DNA of 22,188 nt, from NCBI GenBank assembly GCA_026770585.1, contig MU647215.1, positions 72,979 through 95,166 on the forward strand. Direction: 5' to 3'. The translations under genes and the position numbers were made by a program. Shown piece by piece: positions 1 to 5,912 of this stretch. Source of the DNA: Baffinella frigidus. Lineage: Eukaryota > Cryptophyceae > Cryptomonadales > Baffinellaceae. How positions within the stretch are numbered: position 1 is the first letter of the stretch; each line of letters starts with the position of its first letter. The notes under the pieces were generated by a model that was given only the letters and a program-made list of their open reading frames with translations, did no database searches and was not told the DNA's origin.

Positions 1-48
1 ACCCCACACCCCACACCCCACACCCCACACCCCACACCCCACACCCCA
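1..48. repeat. CCCCACA heptamer repeat
   Basis: Perfect 7-bp tandem repeat at the window start, followed by CCCCAAACCCCGAA. It may be a degenerate telomere-like tract. Confidence 0.95.
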
Positions 49-55
49 AACCCCG

Positions 56-308
56 AACAGGGCGAGTGCCGCCGTACGCCTGACAAGCGGTTTTCACATC
101 TCTGTTAGCCACGCGAAACGAACGACCCAATGGCAAACAATGCCGTTCTTCCCCTACGGCAACTTTTGATTGCCAACCAAACAATGCCATTTGGGGGTCA
201 GTCACCGGGGTGACTACATCGTCAACTTTGGTGACTGAATCGTCAACTTTGGTGACTGAATCGTCAACTTTATCGGCAGGGCGCGTGCCGCCGTACGCCT
301 CGGTTGAC
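56..308. repeat. Direct repeat with 21-bp tandem units inside
   Basis: 56-88 and 277-308 share CAGGGCGNGTGCCGCCGTAC. Between them, 209-271 holds three 21-bp units of GGTGACTGAATCGTCAACTTT. Confidence 0.9.
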
Positions 309-330
309 TACCCCTACTGTTTCCACTTCC

Positions 331-648
331 TCGAAAAGCGCCCGATCGGGCCCTACCCGCCCCAGTTCTGCTGACGTCTCGAGCATCCCGGGTACGGGTA
401 CTTGGTAGGACCCTACGGGGGTACCTCGCTCATAAGAAAGCGCCACACCCTAGGACCCTACGGTAGGGCTCTGCCTGGGGCCCTACGGTGGTCCTAGGGG
501 GGTGGGCGTTTCGTATGAGCGAGTTACCCCTGTACGCCGCTGCCTACCGTAGGGCCCGTAGGGTGGTACCTTCGTACCCGTACCCGGACCGGTACCCGAA
601 ACCCGAAAAACGCGCGATCAGACCCTGCCCGCACGAGTTTTGCTGACA
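331..648. repeat. Direct repeats flanking a fold-back element
   Basis: 331-377 and 602-648 are diverged direct copies (CGAAAARCGCSCGATC..CCCTRCCCGC..AGTTYTGCTGAC) either side of the element at 417-534. Confidence 0.75.
417..534. mobile_element. Fold-back element, CAGGGGTACCTCG family, copy 1
   Basis: GGGGTACCTCGCTCATAAG at the left pairs with TATGAGCGAGTTACCCCTGTA at the right. The inner part has CCTAGGACCCTACGGTAGGG. The left end has lost CA of CAGGGG. Confidence 0.85.
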
Positions 649-845
649 AGGTAGTCCGCTTGGGAGGCTACGGAGCACATTGCCCCCGGATTTCCGGGGA
701 GGGACGTGACTTTTTCAACACAGATTGAAGAAAAGGATCCAACTCCCGTTGAAAAGTGTTCCCTGTAGCCTTGTGGTTCGCGGACGTGCAGCAGGAAACG
801 GATGGGGGGGGGGGGGCGAGGTTGTGGTTGTGTTGAGTACATCTT

Positions 846-966
846 TACTGGGGCACCTCGCTCATAAGAAACCGCCTCCCCCTGGGACCCTACAGTAGGC
901 CCGTGCCTAGGGCCCTATGGTGGCCCTAGGGGGGGGGCAGTTTCTTATGAGCGAGGTACCCCTGTA
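846..966. mobile_element. Fold-back element, CAGGGGTACCTCG family, copy 2
   Basis: TACTGGGGCACCTCGCTCA to TGAGCGAGGTACCCCTGTA, with arms extending through TAAGAAACCGCC. Inner core CCTGGGACCCTACAGTAGG. Confidence 0.92.
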
Positions 967-1017
967 CGAGAGGTGGGCTGTGCTGGGCGCGAGCCCGAGA
1001 ACCCCGAGGGGTTCAGA

Positions 1018-1164
1018 CCACCCTGTATCCCCTCTTCACGAGCCTCTGCACTGGAGAGTGAAACGTGATCCGAAAACAAAAATGCTTTCTCTGCAGATCC
1101 CTTCTGCGGAACGGCGTGTCGTTGGGCTATGTTGGGCGAAATTAAACCTCACGGACCTGAAGGA
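1018..1164 (+). repeat. SINE-like family, form 1, copy a
   Basis: CCTCTTCACGAGCCTCTGCA, CTGGAGAG, GTGATCCGAAAA, GGCGTGTCGTTGGGCTATGT, ending AAACCTCACGGACCTGAAGG. No inverted ends; the tail repeats a GGACCTNAA unit. Confidence 0.85.
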
Positions 1165-1470
1165 ACAAGGGATGCACCACTACGTCGTCGGTCTTATTCT
1201 ACCTAAACCTGCCCCTCCCCCAAATTTTCGGTTGCCGCTGCTGACAAAAAGTGGTTGTGAACCCTCGTGACGTCGCGTGACCGAAAACGCTAAGTTAACC
1301 TACCCTGAAATTTGTCCACTTAAAAGCCCGCTAGAGATCTCTTGCCCCTGCATGTCAGAGGAGTCCACAGAAGAGTATAAACATTAAGGCTCCAAGTGCG
1401 CGAGAAAGAAACGGGGTCGGAGTTTCCCGGGTTGTCACCAAAAGTCAATCAATCCACTTTGAATTTTGTC
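1165..1470. other. Unassigned spacer
   Basis: No gene, repeat or element recognised. The same holds for 2790-3030, 21564-21798 and 22069-22188; the last has a GC-rich minus-strand open frame of low confidence. Confidence 0.5.
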
Positions 1471-1598
1471 CCTTTAGCCGGTTTCTGCCGCGATCCTTCT
1501 GCACCGGGGGGGCTGATGTGATCCGAAAGAAAGCATGGCCTTTCTGCAGGATAAGTTCCGGTGTCCGCCTATGTCGGGACCTCGAAGAACCTAGAGGA
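1471..1598 (+). repeat. SINE-like family, form 2, copy a
   Basis: GCCGGTTTCTGCCGCGATCC, GATGTGATCCGAAAG, GTTCCGGTGTCCGCCTATGT, TCGAAGAACCTAGAGGACCT. It aligns block for block with form 1 over GATCCGAAAG..CTGCAG..CTATGTTGGG..GGACCT. A partial reversed copy of form 1 follows at about 1634-1700. Confidence 0.83.
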
Positions 1599-1811
1599 CC
1601 TGAAGGATGGTCATCGCAGTGGACTTGAGGTCCTTTCGGTTTTAATTTCGCCCAACATATGCCAACGACACGCCGTTCCGTAGAAGGTCCTTTAGAAGGG
1701 ACCTGCAGATCCTTTAGGCAGATCTGGTGAGAGACGTACAGGTTACGATCCCGTTCCGTAGAAGGGATCTGCAGGGAAAGCCTGGTCACCACCCCTCAAG
1801 GCGACGCTCTC

Positions 1812-1890
1812 CCCGAAGCATGGCTTTTCTGCAGAACCAGTTCCGGTGTCCGCCTATGTTGGGAGCTCGAAGAACCTAAAGGACCTAAAG
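1812..1890 (+). repeat. SINE-like family, form 2, copy b (5' truncated)
   Basis: Starts at CGAAGCATGGC and runs to GAACCTAAAGGACCTAAAGG; the head is missing. Confidence 0.83.
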
Positions 1891-1929
1891 GGCCTCCATC
1901 GAGGATAGCGGCGGCCTGCTCCCACGCCT

Positions 1930-2166
1930 TGGTCGGATAGCGAGGGGGCAAACATCGAGTATTTATCCCTTAAATGGCGAGTAGGCGCATACGCCCTACC
2001 GTAGGGTCCTAGGACCTGCCTGGGACCTCTTGGGGGGTTAATTTTGACCCCCTCGCCACTTAAGGGATATGGGCACTGCATCCCCCACAACGTGGACACG
2101 ACCGGTACCCATTTTCGAATTCGTGCCCGAATTACAAAGATCCGTGTGCCCCCTCGCTATCCGACC
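1930..2166. mobile_element. Element with GGTCGGATAGCGAGGGGGCA ends
   Basis: Perfect 20-bp inverted ends at 1930-1949 and 2147-2166. It contains the 1964-2069 element and is missing from the related inverted copy of this locus near 3645-3708. Confidence 0.85.
1964..2069. mobile_element. TATCCCTTAAGTGGCC-end element, copy 1
   Basis: TATCCCTTAAATGGCGAGTA to CTCGCCACTTAAGGGATA. Inner CCCTACCGTAGGGTCCTAGG. It is nested in the 1930-2166 element. Confidence 0.92.
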
Positions 2167-2218
2167 AGAGTTTCGACAGAGGAGGTTTCACTCAAGCGCT
2201 GCTCGGTCTGCAAGGCAG

Positions 2219-2342
2219 TACAGGGGTACCTCGCTCATAAGAAACCAGCCCCCCCCCCCCTAGGACCACAGTAGGGCCCTAGGAATCGGCCTAATGTAGG
2301 GTCTTAGAGGGGGCGGTTTCTTATGGGCGAGGTACCCCTGTA
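2219..2342. mobile_element. Fold-back element, CAGGGGTACCTCG family, copy 3
   Basis: TACAGGGGTACCTCGCTCA at 2219 and its complement ending at 2342, bounded by TA. C-run and G-run arms surround a TAGGACCACAGTAGGGCCC core. Confidence 0.94.
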
Positions 2343-2432
2343 GCGTACTGCGGGCCCGCCTGCCAAAAAGCTGCGTGGAAGGGGCACAAGAAGTCCTGGT
2401 CTAACTCAAACACCCCACAAAGAACTTACCCA

Positions 2433-2577
2433 TTATCCCCTCTTCACGAGCCTCTGCACTGGAGAGCTAAACGCGATCCGAAAGCAAAAATGCTTTTCCT
2501 GCAGATCTTTTCTACGTAAGGGCGTGTCGTTGGGCTATGTTGGGCGAAATTAAAACCTAAAGGACCTAAAGGCGCGC
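2433..2577 (+). repeat. SINE-like family, form 1, copy b
   Basis: Same order of blocks as the copy at 1018, ending AAAACCTAAAGGACCTAAAG. Confidence 0.87.
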
Positions 2578-2653
2578 CGCAGCCGCTCATGGAAGTGGTC
2601 TGCAAAGTCAGGGTGGTAGAGCAAGCCGACGATTGGCAGGAGATCTTCAAGGA

Positions 2654-2783
2654 AAGGAAGCATGGCCTTTTTACAGAACCAGTTCCGGTGTCCGCCTTAA
2701 GGAAAGAACGCATGGCCTTTCTACAGAACAAGTTCCGGTGTCCGCCTGTGTTGGGAGCTCGAAGAACCTAACGGACCTAACGG
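2654..2783 (+). repeat. SINE-like family, form 2, copy c (internally duplicated)
   Basis: GCATGGCCTTT..AGTTCCGGTGTCCGCC occurs twice in a row (2659-2697, 2710-2748), then GTTGGGAGCTCGAAGAACC and an ACCTAACGG tail. Confidence 0.85.
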
Positions 2784-3029
2784 CAAGTGTGGCGACGCTC
2801 TTCGTGGCACCACTGCTGCACGGCGTTCTCGCGAACGGACCTAGGGTCCTCGGCATATGGTGCGATTCTAGGAGTGCGATCCTAAGGGACGAAAGGCCAC
2901 CCTGCAGGATAAGTTCTTCCGCCTACGAACCCAAAAGACTTCACGGCGAGTGAGGGTACCGAAAGTACGCACCCTTTATTGATCACGTAGCACGACCCCG
3001 CAAATCTCAGGCTGGATACAATCTCATCT

Positions 3030-3510
3030 TCAAGAAAGCGCTTCTCAAAAAAACGCACCGGATTTGACCCCTGCATTTTCTTGATCGTAAGAAAAAGGCA
3101 CCGGCCGGATTCTCCCTCCGATTTCTTAATTTGAGAAAACGTCGACCGACCGGATTCTCGGGATTTCCAATGACTCAAGAAAACAGCGACCAACCGGATT
3201 TTGTTTGTGCTAAGAAAAAAATTGGGCCCCACCTCGCTTACTCCCCCGGAGAGAGGCGTGGGTGTGTTTCCTTAATAAAGGACGTTTACTCGCATGTACA
3301 GGCCTTGTTCTTACATGTAAGAGCACCGACAGGATTCTCCCTCCGTTTGCTCAACTTTAAGAAAACGCGGACCGACCGTTTTCTTGCGTATTCTTATCTT
3401 TCAAGAAAACACGGACCGTTTGCTTGCGTACGTTTTCTTAATTTGAGAAAACAGAGACCGACCGGTTTTGCCCGCACTTTTCTTAATTTGAGAAATCGTC
3501 GACCGACCGA
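3030..3510. repeat. Diverged tandem repeat, about 45-60 bp units
   Basis: Repeated TTTCTTAATTTGAGAAAACG followed by CGACCGACCGGATTCTC. The TTCTTAATTTGAGAAAA part is itself a small palindrome. One unit around 3230-3300 is interrupted. Confidence 0.85.
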
Positions 3511-3513
3511 CCC

Positions 3514-3642
3514 TCGAGGTACCCCTGCACCTCGCTCATAAGAAACCGCCCCCTCCCAGGACCTTACAGTAGGCCTATCCCCAGGGTCCTATGGTGGTCC
3601 TTGGGGGGGAGGGGGGGTCTTATGAGCGAGGTACCCCTGCAC
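3514..3642. mobile_element. Fold-back element, CAGGGGTACCTCG family, copy 4
   Basis: Arms CACCTCGCTCATAAGAAACC and TCTTATGAGCGAGGTACCCC. The left end is rearranged (TCGAGGTACCCCTGCACC), as if a second right end had joined it. Confidence 0.85.
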
Positions 3643-3644
3643 TG

Positions 3645-3835
3645 CCTTGCAGACCGAGCAGCGCTTGAGTGAAACCACTTCTGTGCAACAGTGGGAGCAG
3701 GCCGCCGCTATCCCTGAAGTGGCCAGTAGGCTCATACGCCCTACCGTAGGGTCCTAGGACCTGCATAGGACCTCTTGCGGGTCAATTTTGACCGGCTGGC
3801 CACTTAAGGGATACTCGATGGAGGGGGGGCGTCGC
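3645..3835. repeat. Inverted copy of the 1895-2218 locus
   Basis: CTGCCTTGCAGACCGAGCAG, CGCTTGAGTGAAACC, GTGGGAGCAGGCCGCCGC and CTCGATGGAGG are reverse complements of segments at 2218-2188 and 1927-1895, in matching order. Confidence 0.85.
3709..3813. mobile_element. TATCCCTTAAGTGGCC-end element, copy 2
   Basis: TATCCCTGAAGTGGCCAGTA to GCTGGCCACTTAAGGGATA. Inner CTACCGTAGGGTCCTAGGAC. It is absent from the corresponding place of the inverted copy at 1905. Confidence 0.93.
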
Positions 3836-3865
3836 CTTGAGGGTAGGTGTCCAGTCTGTCACTTT

Positions 3866-4036
3866 GGTGCTGTGGTGCTTTGTATTACACTCACATGAAA
3901 GACCACATCCGTCTCACTCTTGAGGGGACAGACACAATTTGCAGCCGTTTTTTTGAGCGGGCTGATCTGCAATAACGACACAATTTACGGACGAGGTCCC
4001 CGACCCGACCCATTTAGGCCATGACCGAGCACCTTT
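3866..4036 (+). repeat. Segmental direct duplication, copy 1 (copy 2 at 4668-4785)
   Basis: TTTGGTGC..TTACACTCACAT.GAA..CCACA..CTCACTCTTGAG, then ACGGA.GAG.TCC.CGACCC.ACCCA, in the same order at both places. 4037-4319 and 5220-5402 show nothing recognisable. Confidence 0.8.
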
Positions 4037-4319
4037 TCCCGTGGTGCAGTAATGCGCCTACCCTTTTCGGTCTGCGCCTCGTCATATTTCAAAGTGGATT
4101 ATTGACTTTTGCGACAACTCAGGGAACTCCGACCCTTTTTGTACCGTGGCGATCCTCTGGATAAACTGAAACACCCCATGATAATCACCCTCTATCCACT
4201 CTTCACAAAGCTCTTATTTCAGCCATGGGATACCATGAGCCTCATTAAGGCTGACTTGGGTTCGGTGTGTGTGTGAGAGTGCGTTCCTCTTTGGGACCTT
4301 CACACACCCCAAGAGAGCC

Positions 4320-4466
4320 ACCCTGTATCCCCTCTTCACGAGCCTCTGCACTGGAGAGCTAAACGCGATCCGAAAGCAAAAAACCTTTCTGTGCAGACCT
4401 TTCTACGGAACGGCGTGTCGTTGGGCTATGTTGAGCGAAATTAAAACCTTTAGGACCTAAATGGTC
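4320..4466 (+). repeat. SINE-like family, form 1, copy c
   Basis: Begins ACCCTGTATCCCCTCTTCAC like the copy at 1018 and ends AAACCTTTAGGACCTAAATG. Confidence 0.87.
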
Positions 4467-4518
4467 CTGGTGTGTGTTGAGACAGTTGTGGAACGCTGTC
4501 TCATACCCGATTGAGGAT

Positions 4519-4664
4519 ACCCTTTCGCCGGTTTCTGCTGCGATTCTTTGCACTGGGGGGCTTGATGTGATCTGAAAGGAAGCATGTCTCAGAACAAGTT
4601 CCAGTAGTGCCCGCCTATGTTGGGAGCTCGAAGAACCTCAAGGACCCCAAGGACCTCAAGGTGC
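4519..4664 (+). repeat. SINE-like family, form 2, copy d (full length)
   Basis: CGCCGGTTTCTGCTGCGATT to GAACCTCAAGGACCCCAAGG ACCTCAAGG; the tail has three units. Confidence 0.85.
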
Positions 4665-4837
4665 TTTGGTGCTTTTATTTACACTCACATCGAAGGCCAC
4701 AGCCCACCTCACTCTTGAGCAGCTGGGAGTAATCTACGGATGAGCTCCTCGACCCCACCCACACAGGTCCGGCCGAGCCCCTTTCTCAGGACCTTTCGAC
4801 AGGGCGTTGCCGTCCACTGGGCACGTGCGTGCTGCCG

Positions 4838-4958
4838 TACAGGGGTACCTCGATTACAAGAAAACGTCACCCCCCTAGGACGACCATAGGGCCCTAGGCA
4901 TATGCCTACTGTAGGGTCCTACGGGGAGGCGTTTTCTTGTAATCGAGGTACCCCTGTA
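4838..4958. mobile_element. Fold-back element, variant arms (CGATTACAAG), copy 5
   Basis: TACAGGGGTACCTCGATTAC and complement. Both arms carry the same change (CGATTACAAGAAAACG instead of CGCTCATAAGAAACC), so the arms have changed together. Confidence 0.93.
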
Positions 4959-4981
4959 CTACGTTCACTGAAGCTCCAATG

Positions 4982-5100
4982 CAGGGGTACCTCGCTCATA
5001 AGAAACCACCTGCCCCTAGGACCCTACAGCAGGGCTATGCCCAGGGCCCTATGGTGGTCCCAGGGGGGTGGGCGTTTCTTATGAGCGAGGCACCCCTGTA
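4982..5100. mobile_element. Fold-back element, CAGGGGTACCTCG family, copy 6
   Basis: CAGGGGTACCTCGCTCATAA to TTATGAGCGAGGCACCCCTG followed by TA. Inner CCTAGGACCCTACAGCAGGG. Confidence 0.93.
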
Positions 5101-5219
5101 CAGGGGTACCTCGCTCATAAGAAACTGCCCCCCCCCTAGGACCCCCCTAGGGCCCTAGGCATGGTCCTACTGTAGGGTCCTAGGGGGGGGCAGTTTCTTA
5201 TGAGCGAGGTACCCCTGTA
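5099..5219. mobile_element. Fold-back element, CAGGGGTACCTCG family, copy 7
   Basis: Abuts copy 6 so that they share one TA. The ends are perfect complements through TAAGAAACTGCCCCC. Inner CCTAGGACCCCCCTAGGGCC. Confidence 0.94.
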
Positions 5220-5402
5220 GCTGCAATAGGAATACTGGGAAAACTTTCTCTGCAACCTTTGCCTCACTCAGGTTGACCAACGATTTCCATGAACAACCTC
5301 ACATGTGCTTGATTTTTTTCTGGTGCTTGTTTGGCTTGCTCAAGGTTCAGGGTGTGTGTTCAGAAGTTAATTTCGATAAGCTGCCACATACCTACAAAGA
5401 GA

Positions 5403-5640
5403 TGCCTCGCTCATAAGAAAGCGCCCCCCCCCCCAGGACCACCATAGGGCCCTAGCTAGGTCTCGGCCTATGAAGGGTCCTACAGGGGTACCTCGCTTAT
5501 GAGAAACTGCCCCCCCCCATAGGACCACCCTAGGGCCCTAGGCACAGGCCTACTGTAGGGTCCTAGGGGGGGGGCGCTTTCTTATGAGCGAGGTACCCCT
5601 GTAGGGGGATGCGCTTTCTTACGAGCGAGGTACCCCTGTA
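5403..5640. mobile_element. Fold-back element copy 8, split by a nested element
   Basis: Left half 5403-5480 (GCCTCGCTCATAAGAAAGCG to GGGTCC) and right half 5604-5640 (GGGGGATGCGCTTTCTTACG to CCCCTGTA) form one element interrupted by 5481-5603. Confidence 0.9.
5481..5603. mobile_element. Nested fold-back element copy 9 with TA target duplication
   Basis: TACAGGGGTACCTCGCTTA to GAGCGAGGTACCCCTGTA. The host reads GGGTCC-TA-[element]-TA-GGGGG, whereas intact relatives read GGGTCCTAGGGGG, so TA was the duplicated target. Confidence 0.94.
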
Positions 5641-5840
5641 TGCCTTTCACGCGGTACCCACCAAATTCCTTCCAGACGGTACCCAACAAATCCATCCTCA
5701 CACAGATTGTTTATTGAACACCATCCAATAAGTTAACCCCGGGATTATCCGCCGGAAATCTCCCCCCTGATCATCCACCCGCGCCAGACCCACTCCTCTC
5801 CCTCCCTAAACCTTACACCATGACGATTTTCTGGCGGAGT
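5641..5840 (-). terminator. 3' flank of Rpn8 with candidate poly(A) signals
   Basis: On the minus strand, TGTAA (the usual green-algal poly(A) signal) occurs about 25 nt after the stop (rc of 5812-5816). AATAAA occurs about 125 nt after it (rc of 5710-5715). Which one is used cannot be told from sequence. No other gene is seen here. Confidence 0.35.
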
Positions 5841-5912
5841 CTACTTCTTCTTAGTCTTGTCGTCCTTGTCCGTCATTTCCGTGTCCTTGCCATCCTTTGC
5901 CCCCTTTGCGTC
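5841..5912 (-). CDS. RPN8: Rpn8 exon 13 with stop codon
   Basis: Residues 341-363 and [19 protein letters not shown] then DDKTKKK. Acceptor AACCCCAG|GACGCA emerges directly from telomere-type repeats. The tail is of the same Lys/Asp-rich type as exon 12. It is chosen as terminal because it is in phase and the stop follows a KTKKK end. Confidence 0.85.
   Translation of the reverse strand, partial: DAKGAKDGKDTEMTDKDDKTKKK

Noticed and set aside
1-48. True chromosome end
   Set aside because: CCCCACA differs from the TTTAGGG type seen elsewhere and the window start is arbitrary, so it cannot be called a telomere.
1018-1164. tRNA-derived gene
   Set aside because: No cloverleaf or convincing A/B boxes could be found by eye.
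917-1270. 117-codon frame as a gene
   Set aside because: It starts inside a fold-back element and runs through a dispersed SINE-like repeat.
4902-5084. Open frames containing RGTSLIRN
   Set aside because: They are translations of the CAGGGGTACCTCGCTCATAAG element ends, so not a protein family.
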